Assembly (NCBI GenBank): GCA_947494995.1 | Contig: CANLWY010000001.1 | Coordinates: 186,001 to 250,000 of the forward strand | Reading direction: 5' to 3' | Source of the DNA: an uncultured Campylobacterales bacterium | GTDB lineage: Bacteria > Campylobacterota > Campylobacteria > Campylobacterales > Arcobacteraceae | Length of the DNA: 64,000 nucleotides | Part shown: positions 43,368-53,124 of the stretch, piece after piece | Layout: each line of letters starts with the position of its first letter | Position numbering within the stretch: position 1 is the stretch's first letter | Notes under the pieces: generated by a model | Seen by the model: only the letters and a program-made list of their open reading frames with translations | Told to the model about the DNA's origin: nothing | The model's database searches: none | Translations under genes and position numbers: made by a program

Positions 43368-43934
43368 TTATTTAGTTAAGATACCTTCTAGTTCAATATC
43401 TAGTTTTATCTTATCTCCAACTGCAACGCCACCAGCTTCTAAAACTTTATTCCAAGTAATACCAAAATCTTTTCTATTAATTTTTCCACTAAATGCTAAT
43501 CCCACCCTTATATTTCCCCAAGGATCTTTTATTGAGCCATTGTTTTCAAAATCTAATTTAATATCTTTTGTTACGCCTTTCATTGTAAGTTTTCCATATG
43601 CAGAATCTTCTACAATCTTATCTAAGCTAAATACTATTTTTGGAAATTTTTTAGCATCAAATATATCTGGTGCTCTTAAGTGGTCATCTCTTTTTTTATT
43701 GTCAGTATTAATTGAATTCACTTCAATATTACCAATTAAAGATTTTAATTGATTTGTTTTTTCATCATATTCAAACGAACCATCAAACTTATTAAATTTT
43801 CCACTTACATTAGAAATCATCATATGTTTTACTTTAAAACCTACATTTGAATGACCTGTATCAACATTATATGTTCCACCAAAAAGTGCACTTGCAGCTA
43901 AAATTGAAGCTAATCCTACTTTTACTAATTTCAT
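43368..43934 (-). CDS. YceI-family periplasmic protein (copy 2)
   Basis: 188 residues with a signal peptide (cut near LFG-GT) and the YceI barrel: TGHSNVGFKVKHMMISNV, RDDHLRAPDIF and NRKDFGITWNKVLEAGGVAV. It is a paralogue of the protein at 17107-17685, but differs in control: a perfect TAGTACTA palindrome lies 19 bases upstream of its start, between it and the marR gene. First gene of the probable three-gene unit with the FMN reductase and pirin. Confidence 0.92.
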   Translation of the reverse strand: MKLVKVGLASILAASALFGGTYNVDTGHSNVGFKVKHMMISNVSGKFNKFDGSFEYDEKTNQLKSLIGNIEVNSINTDNKKRDDHLRAPDIFDAKKFPKIVFSLDKIVEDSAYGKLTMKGVTKDIKLDFENNGSIKDPWGNIRVGLAFSGKINRKDFGITWNKVLEAGGVAVGDKIKLDIELEGILTK

Positions 43935-43952
43935 TTATATATCCTTTTCTCT

Positions 43953-43970
43953 TAGTACTAATTAGTACTA
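43953..43970. promoter_or_regulatory. MarR operator upstream of yceI copy 2
   Basis: TAGTACTAATTAGTACTA is a perfect 18-base palindrome located between the marR stop and the yceI start. Two related copies lie upstream of marR itself. Confidence 0.8.
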
Positions 43971-43985
43971 TTTGTTTAAAATTTT

Positions 43986-44438
43986 TTAGTTGGCCTTATA
44001 GACCTTATCTAACAACACATATAAAGTATCAAGTTCTTCATCACTTAAAACCTCAAAAAATTTATGTAAATTTTTTGCATGATTTGGAAATAGTTCTGCC
44101 ATTACATCTTTACCCTTTTGTGTTATTGAAAGAATTGATGCCCTACTATCACTTGGGTCTTTTATTGAAGTAATCCATTCATCTCTTTTTAAATTTTTTA
44201 CTACTACAGTGATGTTCCCAGGCGTACTCATAGTAAGCTTTGTGATACTACTTATATTCAAATCACCTCTGTGATAAAGTACTTCTAATACTTTAAACTG
44301 ATTAAAAGTCAAGTTGAATTCTGATAGATAATCAACTGCTAAATTATGTCCTTTTAAACTAACTCTCTCTACTCTAAGAATAGTTTTCATAGATTTATCA
44401 GTTCTTGCTCCATAACTTTTATTGCTTTTTCTATTCAT
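43986..44438 (-). CDS. MarR-family repressor
   Basis: 150 residues, winged helix: helix-turn-helix ISSITKLTMSTPGNITVVVK, then KRDEWITSIKDPSDSRASIL with the DxR wing motif. The ATG at 44438 has AAGGAG 6 bases upstream; an in-frame TTG at 44444 does not. It is flanked by TAGTACTA palindromes on both sides, so it very likely represses itself and the yceI - reductase - pirin unit. No cysteine is visible in the protein as read, so a thiol-based redox switch is unlikely and a bound ligand is the probable signal. Confidence 0.9.
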   Translation of the reverse strand: MNRKSNKSYGARTDKSMKTILRVERVSLKGHNLAVDYLSEFNLTFNQFKVLEVLYHRGDLNISSITKLTMSTPGNITVVVKNLKRDEWITSIKDPSDSRASILSITQKGKDVMAELFPNHAKNLHKFFEVLSDEELDTLYVLLDKVYKAN

Positions 44439-44462
44439 TGTCAACTCCTTGTGGAAGTATAT

Positions 44463-44521
44463 TACTAATTAGTACTAAATGTCAAGAGTAATTTATATTA
44501 AAGTAGTACTAGTTAGTATTA
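44463..44521. promoter_or_regulatory. Two MarR operators upstream of marR
   Basis: TACTAATTAGTA (44463-44474), part of a longer imperfect repeat, and TAGTACTAGTTAGTATTA (44504-44521) with two mismatches to the perfect copy at 43953. They lie 25-83 bases upstream of the marR start. Confidence 0.72.
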
Positions 44522-44573
44522 AATGCTTGCTAAAGAGACTATTTTATAGGCCCTAGCTAAATTTGAAAATTTA

Positions 44574-45197
44574 TTAAGCTTTTTTTGTACTTGCCATAAA
44601 AAGAGCAGCAATAATTAAAAAAGAACCTGTAATTCTATTCTGTATCATTAAAGCTTTTGCATCTTTTATAAGAAATTTTAGTTTTGAAGCCATAGAAGAA
44701 TAACCTGTCATTACAATTATGTCAATAGCAACTAATGTTAAAGATATAATAGCAAATTGTAACCACAAAGACTCATTTGGATTTAAAAATTGTGGTAAAA
44801 ATGCTACAAGAAAAACTGTCGCTTTTGGATTTGTAATATTTATTAATGTTGATGTAATAAATGCTTTTTTTGCACTATAATTATTTATTCGTTCATTATC
44901 TTCAACCATCTCAACTTTTTCAAATATCTTTGAAAGACCAAGGTAAACTAAGTAAGCTACTCCAAGCCATTTGATGATATTAAAAAGCATAACTGATTTT
45001 GCAATTAAGGCACCTAATCCAATAACTACAATGAAAGTTTGTGTAAATAATCCTAGTTGAAGCCCCATAATAGCAGCATAAGATTTTTTAAGTCCATAAT
45101 TTATTCCATAATTCATTGAAACAACAGCACCAGCTCCTGGAGAGATAGAAATAGCAAGTGAGGCTAGAAATAGTGTTAACCAAACATCAAGTTCCAT
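44574..45197 (-). CDS. LysE-family amino acid exporter
   Basis: 207 residues with about six helices and family landmarks SISPGAGAVVSMNYGINYGL and NITNPKATVFLVAFLPQF. It exports amino acids such as lysine, threonine or homoserine lactone-type compounds; the substrate cannot be told. No clear ribosome site is seen. It ends just upstream of the MarR operators and is probably a separate unit. Confidence 0.9.
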   Translation of the reverse strand: MELDVWLTLFLASLAISISPGAGAVVSMNYGINYGLKKSYAAIMGLQLGLFTQTFIVVIGLGALIAKSVMLFNIIKWLGVAYLVYLGLSKIFEKVEMVEDNERINNYSAKKAFITSTLINITNPKATVFLVAFLPQFLNPNESLWLQFAIISLTLVAIDIIVMTGYSSMASKLKFLIKDAKALMIQNRITGSFLIIAALFMASTKKA

Positions 45198-45326
45198 AAT
45201 AGTTCTTTGTATTAAATTTTTACATTATCTTATCATAACTATTAAAGCAAAATACTTAACCTCTTCGTAATAAACTTTTAGATAAAATATTCCGCTTTAT
45301 GTAAAAACAATTTATGAGGATATAAA

Positions 45327-46433
45327 ATGCTTTTAACACCAGGACCAACTCCTGTACCAGAATTTGTTAGAAAAGCTATGGCTGATGTGACTATTCATCA
45401 CAGAACACCAGAGTTTGAAAAAATATTTGAAGAGACTAGAAATTTATTATTAGAAATTTTTGATATGCCAGAAGCTGTTATGCTAGCTTCAAGTGGAACG
45501 GGAGCTATGGAAGCTTGCGTTACTAATTTAACACACAAAAAGGCATTGACTATCAATTCAGGAAAGTTTGGAGATAGATTTGGGAAAATCTGTCAAGCTT
45601 TTGATATTAAATCAGAAGAGATTAAAAATGAATGGAATACTCCTGTATCTGTTGATACGGTAGTAGAGACAATAAAAAATGATAGTGATATTGATGCAAT
45701 CTTTATTCAAATCTGTGAGAGTGCAGGTGGATTAAGACATCCAGTTGAACAAATCGCAGCAGAGGTTAAAAAGATTAATCCTGAGATTATGATTGTTGCA
45801 GATGGTATTACAGCTATTGGTGTTGAAAAAGTTGATACTACAAATCTTGATGCCGTAATTACTGGAAGTCAAAAAGCTTTAATGCTTCCTCCTGGACTTT
45901 CAATGATTGGATTATCAGATAAAGCAGTTGCAAAAATTAATAGCAGACCTACTGGATACTATTTAAATTTGGCAAGTGAAATTAAAAAGCAAAAAACAAA
46001 TACAACAGCATATACTGCAGCTACAACATTAATCATAGGATTAGGTGCTATTTTAAAGAAAATAAAAGAAGATGGTTTTGAAGCACTTTATGATAAAACA
46101 GCTGCAAGAGCAAATGCTACAAGAGAAGCATTAAAAGCTATTGGGTGTGAGATCTATCCTCAAACTCCTGCAAATGCTATGACTACAGTATATACTGAAC
46201 ATGCACCAGCTATTAGAAAGATTTTAAAAACTAAATATAATACAAATATTGCTGGTGGACAAGATCATATAAAAACATTAATTTTTAGAATTAATCATAT
46301 GGGCTTAGTAGAGGATTTTGAAGCATCATGGGTTGTAAATGCAATTGAACTTGCAATGGATGAGTTAGGGTTAAGAACATTCGATGGAACAGCAAATAGA
46401 GTATTTGCTGAAAATTTCTTCAAAGGAAATTAA
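45327..46433 (+). CDS. Class V aminotransferase (alanine/serine-glyoxylate type)
   Basis: PLP enzyme of 368 residues. LLTPGPTPVPEFV at the start, HHRTPEFEKIF, ASSGTGAMEACV for the phosphate, and ITGSQKALMLPPGL with the PLP lysine. Relatives include serine-pyruvate, alanine-glyoxylate and soluble hydrogenase small-subunit-like enzymes; the exact substrates are uncertain. AGGA lies 11 bases upstream of the ATG. It overlaps the HisZ-like start by one base and is followed by purA, so an operon is likely. Confidence 0.9.
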   Translation: MLLTPGPTPVPEFVRKAMADVTIHHRTPEFEKIFEETRNLLLEIFDMPEAVMLASSGTGAMEACVTNLTHKKALTINSGKFGDRFGKICQAFDIKSEEIKNEWNTPVSVDTVVETIKNDSDIDAIFIQICESAGGLRHPVEQIAAEVKKINPEIMIVADGITAIGVEKVDTTNLDAVITGSQKALMLPPGLSMIGLSDKAVAKINSRPTGYYLNLASEIKKQKTNTTAYTAATTLIIGLGAILKKIKEDGFEALYDKTAARANATREALKAIGCEIYPQTPANAMTTVYTEHAPAIRKILKTKYNTNIAGGQDHIKTLIFRINHMGLVEDFEASWVVNAIELAMDELGLRTFDGTANRVFAENFFKGN

Positions 46434-47278
46434 TGATTTTTGAACACGAGATTCCAAAAGGAAGTAGGCTTTATTTTGGAAAAGCAGCAAAAGCAAAAAG
46501 AGAATTAGAGTATAAGCTTAGTTCTCTTTTAGATGAAAATGGGTTTGAAGAGATTGTAACACCAAACTTTTCTTATTCTCAGCATCAGTCAATTGAAAAT
46601 GATAGAAAGTTAATTAAATTTTCTGATGAACAAAATGAACAAGTATCATTGAGAGCAGACTCTACGCTTGATGTAGTTAGAATTATTACAAAAAGATTAG
46701 GAAGAACTACCTCTCATAGAAAATGGTTCTATGTTCAACCAATTTTTACATATCCATCAAAAGAAGAGTATCAGATTGGATGTGAGTGGATTTGTCATGA
46801 TAATATCGTGGATATTTTAAATTTAACTGGAAATATTTTAGATAATTTAAATATAAAACCAATTTTACAATTGTCAAATATCAATATACCACAGCTAATA
46901 GCTAGTGAACTTGCTATAGATATAAATTTATTCAAAAATGGTGAAATAGCACAGCTTTTTGAATTAAATATTTCATGGTTAAATGAATTAATTAAAGTAA
47001 AAGATATTGAAGATTTAGAAAAGGCTATTGATCTAGTACCTGCTGTTATTAAAGTAGAGCTAGAGAAGCTTTTAAAAACAGCGAAAGAAGTGGAGTATAA
47101 GAATTTAGTAATTGCACCACTTTATCATGGAAGTTTAAAATATTATGATGATGTGTATTATAGAGTAATACAAGATAATCATGTTTTATGCAAAGGTGGA
47201 AAATATAGTTCTGAAGGAATCAGTTCTTTAGGTTTCGCACTTTATACAGATAGTTTATTAAAAATTTTAGAGGATTAG
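46433..47278 (+). CDS. hisZ: HisZ-like ATP phosphoribosyltransferase regulatory subunit
   Basis: 281 residues resembling the catalytic core of histidyl-tRNA synthetase without its anticodon domain: EHEIPKGSRLYFGKAAKAKR, VSLRADSTLDVVRII, YVQPIFTYPSKEEYQIGCEW and a short C-terminal GGKYSSEGISSLGFALY. In organisms with a short HisG, HisZ binds it and mediates histidine feedback. It lies between the aminotransferase and purA, 3 bases before the latter. The alternative, a paralogue with another role, seems less likely. Confidence 0.85.
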   Translation: MIFEHEIPKGSRLYFGKAAKAKRELEYKLSSLLDENGFEEIVTPNFSYSQHQSIENDRKLIKFSDEQNEQVSLRADSTLDVVRIITKRLGRTTSHRKWFYVQPIFTYPSKEEYQIGCEWICHDNIVDILNLTGNILDNLNIKPILQLSNINIPQLIASELAIDINLFKNGEIAQLFELNISWLNELIKVKDIEDLEKAIDLVPAVIKVELEKLLKTAKEVEYKNLVIAPLYHGSLKYYDDVYYRVIQDNHVLCKGGKYSSEGISSLGFALYTDSLLKILED

Positions 47279-48532
<1,254 letters not shown>

Positions 48533-48536
48533 GCCT

Positions 48537-49088
48537 ATGAGAATGAAGTTACATCATACACCGTATATTTCACGAAGAATTTCAAGAGATTTAGTAAACT
48601 GTGAATTTGTTGAAATTAGAAAAACAAAAGATGAAATTACAGATGAAATAGAAAAAATTTTAGATGCTGATATTGAAAAAGAGCATGTATTAGATGAAAA
48701 AGTAGGCGAAATTTTAGAGGCTCAAGAAGAAGAGATTGAGTATTTAAATGCTGACTATAGACAACTTTTTTGGTTAGCTAAAAAAAGAATGGCAAATGAA
48801 TTTGGAGTTATTTTAAATAATGAAGATAGATTTTCAGATTTAGCTCACCAAATTTTAGATTATTTATGGGAAGAGGATTATATTCATTATACAGTATCTG
48901 ATAACCAAGTAAAAAACGTAATCTTTGCTTCAATTGATGAGTTTTTAAAAGGTTTTGAAAGAGCGGATGATGCTGTAATGGAAAAAATCAAACACTATAA
49001 AAGAAAGTTAATACCGGGAACAGAAGAGTATGATATTGTATATCATAGATTATATGAAGAAGAACTAATAAAAAGAGGGTTAATGTAA
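48537..49088 (+). CDS. DUF507-family protein
   Basis: 183 residues, highly charged and helical, with ISRRISRDLVNCEFVE near the start and a later DRFSDLAHQILDYLWEEDYI. DUF507 proteins are found in Campylobacterota and some thermophiles, usually beside carA, and have no known function. The ATG at 48537 is chosen because AGAGGA lies about 9 bases upstream and an upstream extension would overlap purA in another frame. carA starts 1 base after its stop. Confidence 0.88.
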   Translation: MRMKLHHTPYISRRISRDLVNCEFVEIRKTKDEITDEIEKILDADIEKEHVLDEKVGEILEAQEEEIEYLNADYRQLFWLAKKRMANEFGVILNNEDRFSDLAHQILDYLWEEDYIHYTVSDNQVKNVIFASIDEFLKGFERADDAVMEKIKHYKRKLIPGTEEYDIVYHRLYEEELIKRGLM

Positions 49089-49089
49089 T

Positions 49090-50211
49090 ATGCAAAAAGT
49101 ATGGATTTATATTGAAAATGGAACATTTTTAGAAGCTAATTCTTTTGGTGCAACAGGTACATCTGTTGGAGAGATTGTATTCAATACTTCTTTAACTGGA
49201 TACCAAGAAATTATAACTGATCCATCTTATGCAGGTCAGTTTGTAACTTTTACTATGCCAGAGATTGGAAATGTTGGAGTTAATGCAGATGATATGGAAA
49301 GTTCAACTGCATATTGTAAAGGTGTTTTAGTAAGAAACTATCATCATGAACACTCAAACTTTAGAGCTGATGGCGATTTAGATTCACATTTAAAAGAACA
49401 CAATGTTTTAGGTATTTGTAATATTGATACAAGATATTTAACTAAAATGTTAAGAGATGAAGGGGCAATGATGATGATTGCTTCAACTGAAATTTCTGAT
49501 AAAGAGACTCTTGCAAAAAAACTAGCAGAATCTCCTAGAATTGAAGATATTAACTATATTAAAGAAGTATCAACAAAAGAAGCTTATGTACACAAGTTTG
49601 GTGCATGGAATCATGAAGAAATGGCTTATAACAAAGCTATGATGAGTGATAAAAAGATTGTTGTAGTTGACTTTGGTGTAAAAAGAAATATCTTAAATGA
49701 GCTTGTACAATCTGGTCTAGAAGTAGAAGTAGTTCCTTCAACTTTTAAAGCAGAAGATTTAATTGCAAGATTTGAAGCAAAAGAGATTGGTGGAATTTTC
49801 CTTTCAAATGGACCAGGTGATCCATTAACGTTAACAGAAGAGAAAGCAGAAGTTCAAAAGTTAATTGAAGCAAATATTCCAATGTTTGCAATCTGTTTAG
49901 GACACCAAATGTTATCTATTGCTCATGGATTTGATACATATAAACTAAAATTTGGACAACATGGTGGAAATCACCCAGTTGCTAATCCTGAAAATGTAGT
50001 TGAAATAACTGCTCAGAATCACAACTACAATGTTCCTGATGAGATTACACAAATTGCAGAAATTACTCATAAAAACTTATTTGATAATACTATTGAAGGT
50101 GTTAAATATAATAATAAAGAGATTTTCTCAGTACAGCATCACCCAGAAGCTAGTCCTGGACCACATGAGTCGAAGTATATCTTTGATGAGTTTGCTAAAA
50201 TAGTGAAGTAA
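49090..50211 (+). CDS. carA: Carbamoyl-phosphate synthase small subunit
   Basis: Glutaminase subunit that feeds ammonia to CarB for arginine and pyrimidine synthesis. 373 residues: N-terminal CPSase_sm domain (FGATGTSVGEIVFNTSLTGY), then a class I glutamine amidotransferase with the nucleophile in AICLGHQM and the His-Glu pair in SVQHHPEASPGP. No carB follows it; carB must be elsewhere. A hairpin overlaps its stop. Confidence 0.97.
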   Translation: MQKVWIYIENGTFLEANSFGATGTSVGEIVFNTSLTGYQEIITDPSYAGQFVTFTMPEIGNVGVNADDMESSTAYCKGVLVRNYHHEHSNFRADGDLDSHLKEHNVLGICNIDTRYLTKMLRDEGAMMMIASTEISDKETLAKKLAESPRIEDINYIKEVSTKEAYVHKFGAWNHEEMAYNKAMMSDKKIVVVDFGVKRNILNELVQSGLEVEVVPSTFKAEDLIARFEAKEIGGIFLSNGPGDPLTLTEEKAEVQKLIEANIPMFAICLGHQMLSIAHGFDTYKLKFGQHGGNHPVANPENVVEITAQNHNYNVPDEITQIAEITHKNLFDNTIEGVKYNNKEIFSVQHHPEASPGPHESKYIFDEFAKIVK

Positions 50212-50222
50212 TTCACTATTTT
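50197..50222. terminator. Hairpin across the carA stop codon
   Basis: AAAATAGTGAA (50197-50207), loop GTAA, TTCACTATTTT (50212-50222). The perfect 11-base-pair stem encloses the TAA stop in its loop. It can serve carA and the convergent mntP. Confidence 0.65.
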
Positions 50223-50230
50223 ACAAACAT

Positions 50231-50776
50231 TTAGATAAGTCCTTCAATAAGTATTTTAATCCCAAGTAATATTAAAATTCCCCCACCTAAAAATTCAGCT
50301 TTATTTTCTAAATATCCACCAAGTTTTTTACCAATAAATACAGCAACAATACATAAAATAAAAGTCACAATAGTTATAAGCGTTACTGCATAAAGTATAT
50401 CAATTTCTTGAAATGAGAAGGTAATACCTACTGCTAAAGCATCAATTGAAGTTGCAATTGAAAGTATAAATAGAGTTTTGTTTTTTAAATTTTCTATTTC
50501 ATCTTCAATATTATCATCAAGACCTTCTTTTATCATTCTATAACCTAGATAAACTAAGATTATAAAAGCAATATAATGATCAATACTATCAACAAAATTT
50601 GAAAAAGTTGAACCTAAGAAGTATCCTATTAAAGGCATCAATCCTTGAAAAATACCAAAGAATAATGCAATTTTGATAATATTAAAAAGATTAATCGATT
50701 TAAATTTTGCACCACTTGCTATTGATACAGCAACACTATCCATTGCAAGTGCAATGGCTATTAATAAAAGTTCCAA
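50231..50776 (-). CDS. mntP: Manganese efflux pump MntP
   Basis: 181 residues in six helices, with the two halves each holding a conserved Asp: ALAMDSVAVSIASGA and ATSIDALAVGITFSF. MntP exports excess Mn(II). The charged loop between helices 3 and 4 (DNIEDEIENL) is cytoplasmic. No yybP-ykoY-type riboswitch core was recognised upstream. Confidence 0.94.
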   Translation of the reverse strand: MELLLIAIALAMDSVAVSIASGAKFKSINLFNIIKIALFFGIFQGLMPLIGYFLGSTFSNFVDSIDHYIAFIILVYLGYRMIKEGLDDNIEDEIENLKNKTLFILSIATSIDALAVGITFSFQEIDILYAVTLITIVTFILCIVAVFIGKKLGGYLENKAEFLGGGILILLGIKILIEGLI

Positions 50777-50872
50777 AAAACGTCCTAATTTTTTTGCAAT
50801 TATATCTTTTATATTTAGTGAAATTAATAAAAGAACTTTGATATAATATTTTGATATATTACTGGAGCAAAA

Positions 50873-51481
50873 ATGGAAGCATTTAACTTTTTTGAAAAAT
50901 TAACAAATGAAGATAAAGAATTTTTAAAATCAAATTCAAAGTATGTAGAGATACCAGAAAATTTTACTCTCTTCTATCAAGGAGATATTTGCGAGGATAT
51001 TTTACTTCTTGATGAAGGAAGAGTAAAACTATTCATACATGGAGAGCTAGATGAGGTCTTGTCTTTATATGAAATAAATAGAGGTGAACAGTGTATAATA
51101 AATACATCAAGTACACTTTCAAGTACAGAAGCTATTGCAACTGCACAAACAGCAACAGCAATAAAAGGATGGTTAATCCCTTATAATATATCAAAAGAGT
51201 TAATGATACGTTCATCTGCTTATCAAGAGTATATTTTTTCACTTTTTTCTTTAAAGTTTAATGCCCTAACAACTTTAATTGAGGATATAAAATTTAAAAG
51301 ATTGGATCAAAGAGTCTTAGACTATCTAAAGAATCAAAACTCTAATATAGTAGAAATTACACATGAAGAGCTTGCAAATAGTTTAGGTACATCAAGAGTT
51401 GTTATAAGTAGAGTTTTAAAGGATTTGGAAAATAAAAAATATATAAAGCTTCTTAGAAAAAAAATAGAATTATTAAAGTAA
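50873..51481 (+). CDS. Crp/Fnr-family transcriptional regulator
   Basis: 202 residues: cNMP-type sensor domain, long dimer helix, and a winged HTH with EITHEELANSLGTSRVVISR and KDLENKKYIKL. No N-terminal cysteine cluster is seen, so it is not an FNR iron-sulphur sensor; the NTSSTLSSTEAIATA segment contains one nearby Cys (GEQCIINT). TATAAT lies at 50842-50847. The small DUF2892 gene follows 69 bases later and is a likely target or partner. Confidence 0.9.
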   Translation: MEAFNFFEKLTNEDKEFLKSNSKYVEIPENFTLFYQGDICEDILLLDEGRVKLFIHGELDEVLSLYEINRGEQCIINTSSTLSSTEAIATAQTATAIKGWLIPYNISKELMIRSSAYQEYIFSLFSLKFNALTTLIEDIKFKRLDQRVLDYLKNQNSNIVEITHEELANSLGTSRVVISRVLKDLENKKYIKLLRKKIELLK

Positions 51482-51550
51482 TGTAACTTAGGTTACTGAA
51501 AAAAATTCTTCATTTTGTTAAGATTTCAATATAAATAAAAAAGGATTGAA

Positions 51551-51751
51551 ATGAAAAGAAATGTAGGAAAAATAGATAGAGGTTTTAGAGTTATAATAGG
51601 ATTAGCAATTATACTTTTTGGTTTGCTAAATCACTCTTGGTTTGCACTTATTGGATTAATTCCATTATTTACAGCAACACTTGCATGGTGTCCTCTTTAT
51701 AGTCCTTTTAAAATTTCTACTTGTACTAAAGAAGAGTGTAGTGTAAAATAA
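51551..51751 (+). CDS. DUF2892 small membrane protein
   Basis: 66 residues, MKRNVGKIDRGFRVIIGLAI at the start, two hydrophobic helices and a Cys-containing C-terminus (WCPLYSPFKISTCTKEEC). This is the YgaP-type inner-membrane module found alone or with rhodanese domains, linked to sulphur and redox stress. AAAGGATTGAA precedes the ATG. A hairpin overlaps the stop. Confidence 0.88.
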   Translation: MKRNVGKIDRGFRVIIGLAIILFGLLNHSWFALIGLIPLFTATLAWCPLYSPFKISTCTKEECSVK

Positions 51752-51769
51752 GGCTTATGCCTTATTTTA
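51744..51769. terminator. Hairpin between convergent genes
   Basis: TAAAATAAGGC (51744-51754), loop TTAT, GCCTTATTTTA (51759-51769): a perfect 11-base-pair stem that includes the stop of the DUF2892 gene and touches the pgpA stop. T-rich on both sides. Confidence 0.75.
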
Positions 51770-52237
51770 TAAAACAAATTTAATTAAGAGTTGATATGTA
51801 CCTGCTGCTGCAATTCCTGCTGCAATACCAGCTAGGATATCATCTCCCATAACTCCCCAGCCACCTTCTACTTTTTCATCTATTCTTCCAATAATAGATG
51901 GTTTCCAAATATCAAATATTCTAAAGTAAATAAATGCTAATCCACCCATGATAAGCATATTGTCTTGAGTTATTCCAGAAATTGATAAAGCTATCCACAT
52001 CCCTGCTAATTCATCAATAACAATCTCTTTACTATCGTGTTCACCTACTTCTTGTTCATAAATGTTTATTTGTTTTACAGCTATTACTGTTATTAAAAGA
52101 GTAAGTAAAAAAAGTGTTGATAAAGGTATAAAAGGAATTAGTCCTAATCCTAAGATAAGAGCTATAAAACTTCCAACAGTTCCTGGTGCTTTTGGACTTA
52201 ATCCGCTGTAAAATACAGTTAAAAATAGTTTTCTCAT
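51767..52237 (-). CDS. pgpA: Phosphatidylglycerophosphatase A
   Basis: 156-residue membrane enzyme that dephosphorylates phosphatidylglycerol phosphate. Family marks: SGLSPKAPGTVGSFIAL at the start, HDSKEIVIDELAGMW with acidic metal ligands, FDIWKPSIIGRID and GWGVMGDDILAGIAAG. It follows the HP1021-like regulator by 2 bases and likely shares its transcript; C. jejuni has the same genes nearby. Confidence 0.94.
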   Translation of the reverse strand: MRKLFLTVFYSGLSPKAPGTVGSFIALILGLGLIPFIPLSTLFLLTLLITVIAVKQINIYEQEVGEHDSKEIVIDELAGMWIALSISGITQDNMLIMGGLAFIYFRIFDIWKPSIIGRIDEKVEGGWGVMGDDILAGIAAGIAAAGTYQLLIKFVL

Positions 52238-52239
52238 TG

Positions 52240-53124
52240 TTATTTCTTCTTTTCAATTCCAAGTTTTTTTCTCTTTTCCCAAAGAGACTTTCTTGAAATA
52301 CCAAGTTTTTTACTAAGTTCAGTATCTGGGTATTTTGATTGATATGAAACTACCATCATTTTTACATAGTCATTAATTGTCATAATTGAATTTGTTACCA
52401 TCATAGTATCATTTTTTTGGAATTCAACTTTTGTGTAGGGAAATTCCTCTTCTTTTTCAAGAGAAGCAATAATACACTTTTTATCTTCAATTATCCTATT
52501 TAGGTTCTCTTTTGAACTCTTTTTTAGTCCATGATAGTCTGTAAGATAAAGTATTCCATTAAACTTTTCATTTACTTGTTTCTGCCAAGTGTCACTATTT
52601 AAAGAGATAAATTTCATTTGCATATCTAGTTTTCTTGAAAGCTCAAAGGCTAACTTATCAGCACTAATTTGAGAGTTTGTTTCTACTAAGATTGGAAAAG
52701 ATGTTGGTAAAATAGTTCCTGATGTATCTACATCTGTAAATTGAAAATCTAAATACTCTCTTAGTGTTTGAAGTTCACGTCTTAAAGATTTACATTCTCT
52801 GTAATGATAGATTTTTCTTACCAATTCATCCATGATAAATGGTTTCATTATGTAATCTTTTGCACCCTCTTTGATAGGGTCTGTAACAGTTTCATCAGAG
52901 ATATACGATACTAATAAAAGTATAATTGAATCACTATATCTTCTAATAATAGTTTTACAAAGTGCACCAGGTAGTGATGTAGATAGAAGTATAATATCAT
53001 AATCTTTTGTAAGGTTATCAATATTTGGAGACTCTACAAAGTCACAATTATGCCCATCATCTAAAAGTCTTGATACAACTTTTTGTGCAAGATAGATTTC
53101 ACTTTCAATAATTAGTATATTCAT
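52240..53124 (-). CDS. HP1021-like atypical response regulator
   Basis: 294 residues: an N-terminal receiver-like domain in which the phospho-acceptor Asp is replaced (IILLSTSLPG, usually LLDxxLPG), though the lysine of IMKPF remains; a linker and second domain about 130-240; and a C-terminal Fis-like HTH, ELSKKLGISRKSLWEKRKKL. Homologues are HP1021 of Helicobacter and Cj1608 of Campylobacter, orphan regulators linked to redox response, metabolism and control of chromosome replication. The ispDF neighbour on one side and pgpA on the other match that identification. It overlaps ispDF by 4 bases. Confidence 0.9.
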   Translation of the reverse strand: MNILIIESEIYLAQKVVSRLLDDGHNCDFVESPNIDNLTKDYDIILLSTSLPGALCKTIIRRYSDSIILLLVSYISDETVTDPIKEGAKDYIMKPFIMDELVRKIYHYRECKSLRRELQTLREYLDFQFTDVDTSGTILPTSFPILVETNSQISADKLAFELSRKLDMQMKFISLNSDTWQKQVNEKFNGILYLTDYHGLKKSSKENLNRIIEDKKCIIASLEKEEEFPYTKVEFQKNDTMMVTNSIMTINDYVKMMVVSYQSKYPDTELSKKLGISRKSLWEKRKKLGIEKKK

